Below are positions 28,804-36,870 of a stretch of 64,000 nt of DNA, piece by piece. The stretch's first letter is position 1, and each line of letters starts with the position of its first letter. Under the pieces are notes generated by a model that saw nothing but the letters and a program-made list of their open reading frames with translations, ran no database searches and was not told the origin of the DNA. Source of the DNA: Melioribacteraceae bacterium (lineage in GTDB: Bacteria > Bacteroidota > Ignavibacteria > Ignavibacteriales > Melioribacteraceae). The translations under genes were made by a program, and so were the position numbers. The stretch lies in the NCBI GenBank assembly GCA_027030245.1, contig JALVFE010000021.1:1-64000 (forward strand), read 5' to 3'.

Positions 28804-29313
28804 GGCAAGAAGAACCTGTCATCCCGTCCGCCGTCGGCGGATTGAACAGAACCTGTCATCCCGAACTCGTTTCGGGATCTAAAAAGGACGCTCGATTTAT
28901 ACCCTCAAACGCCGTAGGCGTGAAACATTTATAGAACAATGATTCTAACACAAAACCCAAACTCCGTAGGAGTGGCACATTTTGTCATTGGGAATTTGGA
29001 ATTTGTTATTTGGGATTTAAAATGTTACCCCTACAGGGTTTTAACGTTAAAGGGGGTTATGTTTATTATAAATATTTCACCCCGATGGGGTTCGGTCGGG
29101 TTTTTAATGTTGGAAAATTAGCCACGAATTCGCGAATGAAAAATAATTTTTGGGACACAAGGTTTTCGTCCCCAACGTCTCAAGTCTCGCGTCTTGCGTT
29201 TAACGTCTAACGTCTCACGTTTGGTTATTCGTCATTTGTCATCGGTCATTTGTCATTTGGGATTTGGAATTTGTTATTTGGAATTTTTTTCTCTCATCCC
29301 GTCCGCCCAAGAA

Positions 29314-29391
29314 CCTGTCATCCCGAACTTGTTTCGGGATCTAAAATGAACACGAAATTTGAATTAGATGCTGAAATAAATTCAGCATGAC
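29314..29391. repeat. 78-bp double-hairpin repeat, copy 2
   Basis: Exact second copy in the same orientation, 588 bp from the first. Confidence 0.9.
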
Positions 29392-29573
29392 ATGTTTTTA
29401 AGATAGTATGTCATTCATCCCGAACTGGTTTCGGGATCTAAGATGAACAATTGATTAACCGCTAATTCGCAAATAAGAAGTTATTCTTGGAACACAAAGG
29501 TTGCTTTCTCTTACGTTTTACTTCTTCCGTCTTACATTTGAAATTTTACTAAATAGTGGTAAACCAAAAAAAA

Positions 29574-29592
29574 TGCCGGATAAAATCCGGCA
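29574..29592 (-). terminator. Rho-independent terminator of grx-groES
   Basis: TGCCGGAT-AAA-ATCCGGCA, an 8-bp stem, lies 31 bp past the groES stop. On the minus strand it is followed by a run of eight T. Confidence 0.85.
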
Positions 29593-29622
29593 CTCGTAAA
29601 ATATTGAAACTCGTTTCGGTAA

Positions 29623-29895
29623 TTAGTCTTCCAAAATAGCAAGAATATCACTTCTCTGAATAATTTTATAGTCTTTACCGTCCAAAGTGATATCTTCGCC
29701 GCCGTATTTACCGAATAAAATTTTATCTCCTTCTTTGATATATTCTTTAAGATCCTCGTCGGTACCTACGGCAATTACTTTTCCCATTGTGGGTTTTTCT
29801 TTTGCGGTATCGGGAATGATAATGCCCGATGCGGTTTTGGTTTCTTCTTCCAATAGTTCAACAAGTACACGATCGTCCATTGGTTTTACTTTCAT
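29623..29895 (-). CDS. groES: GroES (Hsp10) co-chaperonin
   Basis: A 90-residue Hsp10. The start MKVKPMDDRVLVELLEEE, the mobile loop (TKTASGIIIPDTAKEKP, with the Ile-Ile-Ile-type motif that docks on GroEL) and the GDKILFGKYGG roof segment are all present. It caps GroEL during ATP-driven folding. Unusually no groEL follows; a terminator comes instead, so groEL must be elsewhere. The gene is 10 bp downstream of a glutaredoxin-like gene. No CIRCE inverted repeat was seen upstream. Confidence 0.95.
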   Translation of the reverse strand: MKVKPMDDRVLVELLEEETKTASGIIIPDTAKEKPTMGKVIAVGTDEDLKEYIKEGDKILFGKYGGEDITLDGKDYKIIQRSDILAILED

Positions 29896-29905
29896 ATTAT
29901 CTCCT

Positions 29906-30157
29906 CTAATTTTTTATGTTTAACATTCTATTGATTTTGGGTTTATCAAACCCGACAATTGGGCGGTTGTTTATTAAAATTACCGGAACACCGGATGAAC
30001 CAGTTCTTCTTTGCATATCCATAGCCGCCTTATGATCCCTGGATACGTCGATTTCTTTAAACCTTATCTTTTTTTCTCTGAAATACCTTTTAGCCGCATT
30101 ACAAAAACTGCAAGTTGGCGTTGTGAATATTATTACTTTAGGTTGTGCTGCGTTCAT
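29906..30157 (-). CDS. Glutaredoxin-like protein (NrdH/YruB type)
   Basis: An 83-residue thioredoxin-fold protein with the redox pair CSFC in TPTCSFCNAAKRYFREK (residues 14-30), the cis-Pro site SSGVPVILIN and the C-terminal VGFDKPKINRML segment. It reduces disulfides or acts in redox sensing. It is translated just before groES, with which it shares a terminator. Confidence 0.9.
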   Translation of the reverse strand: MNAAQPKVIIFTTPTCSFCNAAKRYFREKKIRFKEIDVSRDHKAAMDMQRRTGSSGVPVILINNRPIVGFDKPKINRMLNIKN

Positions 30158-30298
30158 ATCATCTCCGTAAATTTATTTAATCCAATACGATGATTTTTTA
30201 GCTAAAAGGTTTCGAAAAAAAATCTAAAAAACACTTGCAAAAGTAACTAATTTTTATGAAAAATAACTAAATTAGAAATTCAATTAAAAAAAAATAAT

Positions 30299-31489
30299 AT
30301 GAAAAATACAATACTCCTTTTTGCCATTTTTGTCTTACTTTTTTTAACTCTTTCTTGTTCCAAGGAAAACACAGAAATGAAAAAAATTACCGGATTTTTA
30401 GATTCAGTAAAAACGGAATTTGCTCCGGATAAGAGAGTTTCCATTTTTCATTTTACGCTCAAAAATAAAAATCTGAAAGTGGAAACAAACCATCCCGAAG
30501 CAATTGAAAAAATCAAATCGTTTATTAAAAAGAATAAGCTGAAACTCGAAACGGAATTCAAACTTTTACCTGCTAAAGATTTAGACGGTAAAACATGGGG
30601 CGTGGTAAATGTTTCGGTTGCTAATATTCGCAGTAAACCCAAACATTCTGCCGAACTTGCAACCCAAGCGCTTTTAGGTACAGTTGTCAGAGTTTTTAAA
30701 AAACATGACGGTTGGTTCCTTGTTCAAACTCCCGATGATTATATTTCATGGGTTGACGACGAAGGAATAATTCTCTTTACCGAAATACAAAAAAATAATT
30801 TCCTTTCCCAAAAGAAAATTATTTATAATGGCGATTACGGTTTTGCATATTCAAAACCCGATAAGAAATCGTTCAGGGTTTCCGACCTTGTAACCGGAAA
30901 TATTCTTGAGTTTGATGGCAAAGTTAAAAATTTTGTAAAAGTTAAATATCCGGACGGTAGGGAAGGCTATGTACCAGAAAAAGAAACTTCTGTGTTTTCC
31001 GATTGGCTGAAAAAAATTAACGCAACTCAACAATCTATCGTGGAAACAGCAAAACGTTTTCACGGAATCCCGTATTTGTGGGGCGGGACTTCCGCGAAAG
31101 CATTTGATTGCAGCGGATTTACTAAAACCGTATATTTTATGAACGGAATAATTTTACCGCGGGACGCTTCACAGCAAGCTTTGGTAGGGGATTTTGTGGA
31201 CGACAAAATTAATCTTGATAAATTTCAACCCGGCGATTTGGTGTTCTTCGGAAAAAAAGCAAAAAACGGAAACAAAGCTAAAGTTACGCATGTCGGGATT
31301 TATATCGGTAACGGTAAATATATTCACGAAGCGGGAAAAGTTAAAATCAACAGTTTTGTGAAATCGGATCCGGATTTTAACCAATACCGGTTTAACGCAT
31401 TTCTGTGGACGCAACGGATTCTCGGTTCCGAAGGGAAAAACGGAGTGAAGTTAATAAAAACCAATAATTATTATAGAGTAGTAAAATGA
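30299..31489 (+). CDS. NlpC/P60 murein endopeptidase lipoprotein with SH3b domains
   Basis: A 396-residue exported enzyme. The N-terminus is a lipoprotein signal (FVLLFLTLSCSKEN). Two SH3b-like domains occupy about residues 95-240 (GVVNVSVANIRSKPKHSAEL; LVQTPDDYISWVDDEG). The C-terminal NlpC/P60 domain has Cys271 (AFDCSGFTKTVYF), His331 (VTHVGIYIG) and a third polar residue in YIHEAG. Such enzymes (YkfC) cleave gamma-D-Glu-diamino acid bonds in muropeptides. It overlaps the following dipeptide epimerase gene by 4 bp; together they can degrade L-Ala-D-Glu-DAP peptides. Confidence 0.9.
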   Translation: MKNTILLFAIFVLLFLTLSCSKENTEMKKITGFLDSVKTEFAPDKRVSIFHFTLKNKNLKVETNHPEAIEKIKSFIKKNKLKLETEFKLLPAKDLDGKTWGVVNVSVANIRSKPKHSAELATQALLGTVVRVFKKHDGWFLVQTPDDYISWVDDEGIILFTEIQKNNFLSQKKIIYNGDYGFAYSKPDKKSFRVSDLVTGNILEFDGKVKNFVKVKYPDGREGYVPEKETSVFSDWLKKINATQQSIVETAKRFHGIPYLWGGTSAKAFDCSGFTKTVYFMNGIILPRDASQQALVGDFVDDKINLDKFQPGDLVFFGKKAKNGNKAKVTHVGIYIGNGKYIHEAGKVKINSFVKSDPDFNQYRFNAFLWTQRILGSEGKNGVKLIKTNNYYRVVK

Positions 31490-32643
31490 AACAAAACAGA
31501 AGGGATTTTATTAAAAACAGCGGAATACTTTTAAGCGGTGCTCTCGCCGCTACATCTGTTCCCAACAAATTATTTTCAAAAAATTTTGAACAAAACAAGA
31601 ATAAAACCATGAATTTTTATTTTAAACCTTATACTTTACAATTAAAGCATGTTTTTACAATTGCAACTAATTCCAGAACTACAACGCCGGTAGTGATAAC
31701 TAAAATAGAATACGATGGCATAATCGGTTATGGCGAAGCATCAATGCCACCGTATTTGGGTGAATCACATGAAACCGCGACTAAATTCTTAAGTAAAGTA
31801 AATCTTTCGCAATTTAAAGATCCGTTTGAACTGGAAGATATTTTGTCGTACGTTGATTCTATCGATAAAGGGAATCCTGCAGCTAAAGCTTCCGTGGATA
31901 TTGCCCTTCACGATCTTGTTGGAAAACTTATTGGTCAACCCTGGTATAAAATCTGGGGATATGATAAAGAAAAAACTCCCTACACAACTTTTACAATCGG
32001 TATAGATAAACCGGATGTGGTAAAACAAAAGGTAAAAGAAGCTGCCGGGTTTAAGATTTTAAAAGTAAAGCTCGGAAGGGGAAACGATAAAGAAATGATT
32101 GAAACGGTTCGTTCGGTTACGGATGTGCCGCTGACTGTAGATGTAAATCAAGGTTGGAAAGACAAACATTATGCTTTGGAAATGGCGAATTGGTTAAAAG
32201 AGCAAAATGTGGAATTTGTTGAACAACCAATGCCGAAAGACCAAATTGACGATATTGCTTGGCTTACAGAGAACAGTCCGTTGCCCATTATTGCCGATGA
32301 AGCTCTTCAACGCATACCCGATGTTATTAAAGCTTACGGTGTTTATTCGGGAATTAACATAAAATTAATGAAGTGCACTGGATTAAGGGAAGGACATAAA
32401 ATGCTTAATCTTGCCAAATCACTTGGAATGAAAGTAATGATTGGATGCATGACCGAAACATCGTGTGCCATTTCGGCGGCTTCGCAACTTTCTCCGATGG
32501 TGGATTGGGCTGATTTGGACGGGAACTTGTTGAGTAGTAACGATCCTTTTGAAGGGACGAAAGTGGTTGACGGAAAAATTACACTTACGGATTATCCGGG
32601 AATAGGACTAAAACCGGATGACAAAGTTTTCGATAAAATTTAA
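31486..32643 (+). CDS. L-Ala-D/L-Glu (dipeptide) epimerase, enolase superfamily
   Basis: A 385-residue enzyme with a twin-arginine signal (NRRDFIKNSGILLSGALAA), implying folded export. The enolase-superfamily barrel has the Lys-x-Lys acid/base site (ILKVKLGRG), metal ligands Asp (LTVDVNQGW), Glu (VEFVEQPM) and Asp (PIIADEAL), the opposite-face Lys (NIKLMKC) and the DLDGNLL motif that recognises the dipeptide ammonium group in Ala-Glu epimerases. It converts L-Ala-D-Glu to L-Ala-L-Glu, which peptidases can then split. Partner of the preceding NlpC/P60 hydrolase. Confidence 0.9.
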   Translation: MKQNRRDFIKNSGILLSGALAATSVPNKLFSKNFEQNKNKTMNFYFKPYTLQLKHVFTIATNSRTTTPVVITKIEYDGIIGYGEASMPPYLGESHETATKFLSKVNLSQFKDPFELEDILSYVDSIDKGNPAAKASVDIALHDLVGKLIGQPWYKIWGYDKEKTPYTTFTIGIDKPDVVKQKVKEAAGFKILKVKLGRGNDKEMIETVRSVTDVPLTVDVNQGWKDKHYALEMANWLKEQNVEFVEQPMPKDQIDDIAWLTENSPLPIIADEALQRIPDVIKAYGVYSGINIKLMKCTGLREGHKMLNLAKSLGMKVMIGCMTETSCAISAASQLSPMVDWADLDGNLLSSNDPFEGTKVVDGKITLTDYPGIGLKPDDKVFDKI

Positions 32644-32844
32644 TCTGTTCACCGGCAATATAAACTTCGAAATACAACCAAAACATTCGTGGAATATGTG
32701 ATTTTAATCACATAGATTGTGATAAAATATTTGTTCATTTGAAATGGAATATTTTATCTAACCTAATAAAATTAATTCGATTAAATTATCTTATAAAATA
32801 CTTTAGAGGTTTTCTTTAATACATTGTAATATAAAGAGTTATCG

Positions 32845-35712
32845 ATGCTCAAGCATAGCATTATCACAAATTTTATTAATAAAGAAATTAATTTTCCGTC
32901 AATTATAATTGATGAGAGTTTTAATATATTTACATATAACAACGCTGCAATTGAGTTATTTCCAGATATAGAAACCAATAAAAATCTTACCGTATTACAA
33001 AAGCCGACAAATTTCCCCGGAATTTTTGATTCAACGGAATTGCTTCGCTTATCTGAATCGATAAGTATTTACATTTGTAAACAAGTAAAAATTCATGAAA
33101 CTCCACTTCAATTGGTTGTATCAAGATTTATTGATGATTCGGAACAATTTTATCAAATTTTTATTATCAATGAAGATTTAACCAAAGAAATTGAAATTCC
33201 GGTGTTTGCCACATTATCTTTTAAGGATTTACCAATCTACGATGAAGTTAAAAGTCTTCTCGATGTAACGATTTCAAATTTTCCGTTTACTATCGTCGGT
33301 GAAAAAGAATTTAAGAGAAGAATAGAACAATATTACCTTCCGTTTTGGGTTAAGAATTCCGAAAACGAGATTACTTTAAGTAATTCAAAATTTGCGGAAA
33401 AATTTAAATTATCCCAAGAAAAACTTACTAACCGGGAAGAATCTGAAATTTTGCCTATCGGATTAGGCTTATTTTATGAAAGAATTGCTCAAATAATTAA
33501 AACGGTTTCTCTTCCGGTTTTCATAATTAGACATAATTTTTTCCGAGAAAGTGACGCAAATCAAAATATTTGGCTGCTACAATATCCTATTTTGGGACAA
33601 GAAAATAAAACTTTAGGAATAATATCGGTAGAATGTGAAATTTCTGTTACCGAAAAAGAAATTGACTGTTCAAAAAGGAAATCCGACGTTTATTCAAAAA
33701 CTGAAAATAAAAGTTTCTCTTTAACAATTGATATGCTGGAACACTTGATAAAAATATTGCCCGAACCCGTTTACGTGTATGATTCGGAAACGTTGAAAAT
33801 TATAGAAGCTAATCCCAAAGCTGCGGAATTATACGGTTATGAAATTGAAGAACTGAAATCGCTTACGGTCGCGGATTTATATGCTCCGGAAAATGTTCAA
33901 ATTTTACTCGAAGCGGCAAAAGCGGAATTTAATGCAAAAGAAAAAATCGGACCCGTAAAACATCAGAAAAAAGACGGCTCGCTCTTCGATGTGGAGATTC
34001 TGAATTCCGATATTCTTTTCAAAGATAAAAAAGCACAAGTAAATGTAATTCAACCCTTAAAACAAATTGAAGAAGCAGAAAGTGAAATAAAGAAGATTGA
34101 CCGGAGAATTTTTAACGATTTGGATGAACTCGTTATTTTCACGGACGTTAACGGATTTATCACTTATGCTAACGAAGCCGTTGCAAATAAATTGAATTAT
34201 GAAAAAAGATATTTGGATAACCGTCCGTTTTACAGTTTGATCGATGAAAAAGATTGGCAATGGCTTAGAGATATTTTTGCTCAAGCGGAAAACAAAAGGG
34301 AACGATTTTCGTTTGAAACAAACATTAAAACTTCCGATGGAAAACTTTTCGAAGCTCGTTTGGACGGGATACCGGTCGGTTTAAGCGAAGAAGAATACTA
34401 TGCGTTCGTTATTAAACTAAATAAATCTGAAACGAAGGTTACCGAAAAAGAAATTACGGAAACAAAGGTTGTTGAAAACGGAAATCAGTTAAACATTAAA
34501 TTTTTGTCTCAATTATTTCACGAAATTCTAACTCCCGTAAATGTGATATTAGGCTTTACGAATGAAATTATCGAAGGATTGGAAAATCCGACCGAAGAAC
34601 AAAAAGAATCGGCGGAAATTATTTGGCAGAATCAGAAAATCCTTCTGCAAATTATGGATGCCGCCGGACAATATGCATTGTTGGAAACCGGTAACTTGAA
34701 GCTCGAGCCGAAAAAATTAACCGTAGCAAAATTACTGGATGATTTAACGCGCAACCTTTTTCAATATTTTGAAGAAAATAAGTGTAAAGTAGAGATAAGA
34801 AAAAACATCGGCGAACTGACTGCGGATGTTAAAAGACTGAATTTAATTTTATCGACGGTGGTAAAACTAGCGGTTTCCGTTAGCAATTCCGGTAAATTAT
34901 TTATCGATGCCGAACCTGATAACGGCAATATTATTTTTAATTTTACGGATAATCCGGATTTTGCATCGGATAGTTTTTTGCGGAAATTACAAGCCGTGTT
35001 TATTCAAAATGAATTTACCGGTGTGCAGAATTACGGGCTTTCAGGCATAGTTATAAAATTGGTGAAAAAATTAGTTTTATTGTTTAACGCCGGATTTAAA
35101 ATTATTGAAGAACAGGGGAAACCCAAAAGTTTTGCCGTTGTTATTCCGCAGAAATTTGAATACAAGCAAATAACTAAAATAGATCAATCAACCGGACCGG
35201 AAACTAAAACAGCTGAATTACAAAAAGATACTGTCTCAGGCGGTACGGAAAAAATAATATCGCAATCTGAAAATGTTTTAGCCGCCGAACCTTCCGCAAG
35301 CTCCGTAACAACAGGAAAAACTAAAGATCTCGAAGGAATAAAACCGGAAGAATTAAGCTGCTTTTATTTTGAAGACCAACTTGACACACGGCTTTTATTC
35401 AAGGCGCAAATGAAAGATCTGAAAAAAATAGAATTTGCCGAAAGTCTGGAAAAAGCATTACCCGTGTTGGTTAAAAACAAATTTGATTTCATTTTAATGG
35501 ATATCCGTCTTCAGGGTGATTTTAACGGAATTGATGCATTAAAGATAGTTAAAAGCTTGCCCGGTTACGAAAATGTTCCGGTTATTGCGGTTACCGCTTA
35601 CAAAGAAGAAGGAGACAGAGAGAAATTCCTTAAACTTGGATTCAGCGATTACATTCCGAAACCGTTTTTACGCGGCGAAGTAATTGAAATATTAAAAAAA
35701 CTTTTCGCTTAA
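32845..35712 (+). CDS. PAS / histidine-kinase-like / receiver hybrid protein
   Basis: A 955-residue cytoplasmic signalling protein with no membrane segment. Several PAS-like domains fill residues 1 to about 530 (clearest: LPEPVYVYDSETLKIIEANP near 310 and VIFTDVNGFITYANEAVANK near 430). A dimerisation box follows (SQLFHEILTPVNVILGF, His about 557). The ATPase domain is degenerate: instead of GxGLGL there is NYGLSGIVIK, and the N box is poor. The C-terminal receiver is intact: acidic FEDQLD, Asp in FILMDIRLQG, AVTAYK and PKPF. It may act as a phospho-transfer or scaffold protein rather than an active kinase. Confidence 0.82.
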   Translation: MLKHSIITNFINKEINFPSIIIDESFNIFTYNNAAIELFPDIETNKNLTVLQKPTNFPGIFDSTELLRLSESISIYICKQVKIHETPLQLVVSRFIDDSEQFYQIFIINEDLTKEIEIPVFATLSFKDLPIYDEVKSLLDVTISNFPFTIVGEKEFKRRIEQYYLPFWVKNSENEITLSNSKFAEKFKLSQEKLTNREESEILPIGLGLFYERIAQIIKTVSLPVFIIRHNFFRESDANQNIWLLQYPILGQENKTLGIISVECEISVTEKEIDCSKRKSDVYSKTENKSFSLTIDMLEHLIKILPEPVYVYDSETLKIIEANPKAAELYGYEIEELKSLTVADLYAPENVQILLEAAKAEFNAKEKIGPVKHQKKDGSLFDVEILNSDILFKDKKAQVNVIQPLKQIEEAESEIKKIDRRIFNDLDELVIFTDVNGFITYANEAVANKLNYEKRYLDNRPFYSLIDEKDWQWLRDIFAQAENKRERFSFETNIKTSDGKLFEARLDGIPVGLSEEEYYAFVIKLNKSETKVTEKEITETKVVENGNQLNIKFLSQLFHEILTPVNVILGFTNEIIEGLENPTEEQKESAEIIWQNQKILLQIMDAAGQYALLETGNLKLEPKKLTVAKLLDDLTRNLFQYFEENKCKVEIRKNIGELTADVKRLNLILSTVVKLAVSVSNSGKLFIDAEPDNGNIIFNFTDNPDFASDSFLRKLQAVFIQNEFTGVQNYGLSGIVIKLVKKLVLLFNAGFKIIEEQGKPKSFAVVIPQKFEYKQITKIDQSTGPETKTAELQKDTVSGGTEKIISQSENVLAAEPSASSVTTGKTKDLEGIKPEELSCFYFEDQLDTRLLFKAQMKDLKKIEFAESLEKALPVLVKNKFDFILMDIRLQGDFNGIDALKIVKSLPGYENVPVIAVTAYKEEGDREKFLKLGFSDYIPKPFLRGEVIEILKKLFA

Positions 35713-36153
35713 CTTAACAAAAACAATCAATCCGGATTAAACTCCGCAACTTGCCGTTTCCCCGGCGAATCCCAATTAACAAACGAAACCTTTCTTTTTT
35801 TACCAGGTTGTAATAATTTTTATGTGTTTTCCCCCTTGCAAAAGAAAATACAATTTTTTAAATTTACCATACATTTGTATGGTATTTTAACGGAATCAAA
35901 GTTTTGCTTTTCTTTCGTGACTCACGTGCCGAAGGTGTAAGGAAACCGGGGAATGAGAAGGGAAAAGTATGAAAAAGATATAAGGAATTCCGGTAGGTTT
36001 TGTTTTAATATTTTTGTGTAAAATTTGTAAATTAAAAGTCGAAAGAAATTATAATAATTAAAAAAAATTTTGACAAACAAATTATCAAAAAAAATTATGT
36101 TTCAGTAAAATTTTATCCAAAAAATATTTGGATTGTAAAAAAGGGAAGTGAGT
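35713..36153. other. 440-bp AT-rich gap before the restriction-modification genes
   Basis: No ORF of note. It holds a near-perfect palindrome (listed separately), a GC-richer stretch around 35750-35800, and a strongly A/T-rich run (36000-36130) leading to the restriction gene. The drop in GC at about 35.99 kb may mark the edge of acquired DNA. Confidence 0.5.
35865..35884. promoter_or_regulatory. 9-bp inverted repeat, possible operator
   Basis: TACCATACATTTGTATGGTA, two 9-bp arms around TT. It stands 270 bp upstream of the restriction gene, rather far for a simple operator; the bound protein, if any, is unknown. Confidence 0.35.
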
Positions 36154-36870
36154 ATGAACAAAGAAGAAATAGAAAAATGGGAAAATCATTATTTGAATCG
36201 AATTGAGTATGATTTAAAACAAGATTTAGATAAAATGTTAAAAGGACTAAAATCAAAAGATAAACTAAAAAAAGATTGGTTTCATATTTTTAACAGTGCA
36301 GATAAAAAAAGACAAAATTCGGATTTTGCACGCGGAGCCGAACGTATTTATTATTGGCTGTTTAATCAATTTGGAACTCCCAATTCTTCACCTATTGGTT
36401 CCGATATGATGTTTGAATTATATAATGCTTTTATCCACATAGATGTAAAAACGGCAAAAATCGATAATACTTCGGATTACAAAGGGAAAATTCCGGTAGG
36501 AGAAAATCAAACGAATTATAAACCGGCGGGTTTTGATTTTACGGTAAATCTGCCGACTAAATATTCTTATAAAAACAAAATTTGTTTAACTTATTTCATA
36601 AATATAATTTATGATATAACCGAAAACAACGTTGAGATAAAAGCCATTGTTTTGCTCTCTGTTCCGAATGGCGAACTGGCGGATGTTTACGGTGAAAAAA
36701 TTGTTGAAGCCGGAAAAACCGGATACAAAGGCAAAGGTTTTAGATACAAGTATAGTGAGAATCCTTATTTTGAACTGTTAAAAGATAAACCTTCGCGAGT
36801 AAGAATTTTATACGTTGATAACGATATTAAAGACAATATCGAAGAATTGTTGGGATTGAAAAATGCATAA
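36154..36870 (+). CDS. Putative type II restriction endonuclease (PD-(D/E)XK)
   Basis: A 238-residue protein with no signal or membrane segment. A nuclease-like motif is present: PIGSDMMFEL (Asp about 82) followed by FIHIDVKTA (Asp-x-Lys, about 96-98). It overlaps the downstream DNA methyltransferase gene by 8 bp, the arrangement of many type II systems, and both genes are markedly richer in A/T codons (Lys, Asn, Ile) than neighbours. I take the ATG at 36154 with AGGGA upstream; a GTG lies 6 bases earlier. The recognition sequence cannot be predicted. Confidence 0.75.
   Translation: MNKEEIEKWENHYLNRIEYDLKQDLDKMLKGLKSKDKLKKDWFHIFNSADKKRQNSDFARGAERIYYWLFNQFGTPNSSPIGSDMMFELYNAFIHIDVKTAKIDNTSDYKGKIPVGENQTNYKPAGFDFTVNLPTKYSYKNKICLTYFINIIYDITENNVEIKAIVLLSVPNGELADVYGEKIVEAGKTGYKGKGFRYKYSENPYFELLKDKPSRVRILYVDNDIKDNIEELLGLKNA

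Larger units (their letters stand above)
28592..29622. other. 1-kb gene-free stretch of short dispersed repeats
   Basis: No gene is supported here. It is built of short repeats: ATCCCGAACTTGTTTCGGGAT hairpins in several versions (near 28731, 28859, 29319, 29415), a 78-bp unit present twice, the phrases GTCATTTGTCATTGG and CGTCTCACGT in variants, GCCGTAGGCGTGAAACATTT, and CCCTACAGGGT / CCCCGATGGGG palindromes. The units resemble REP-like intergenic repeats seen in many genomes of this group. Both flanking genes point towards the stretch (TPR gene from the left, groES from the right), so it is a convergent region that tolerates insertions. Confidence 0.75.

Noticed and set aside
28592-29622. 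Repeats resembling a CRISPR array
   Set aside because: Units vary in length and spacing, are themselves palindromic, and no regular spacers or cas genes occur.
29896-30298. CIRCE/HrcA operator for groES
   Set aside because: No TTAGCACTC-N9-GAGTGCTAA-like inverted repeat upstream of either gene.
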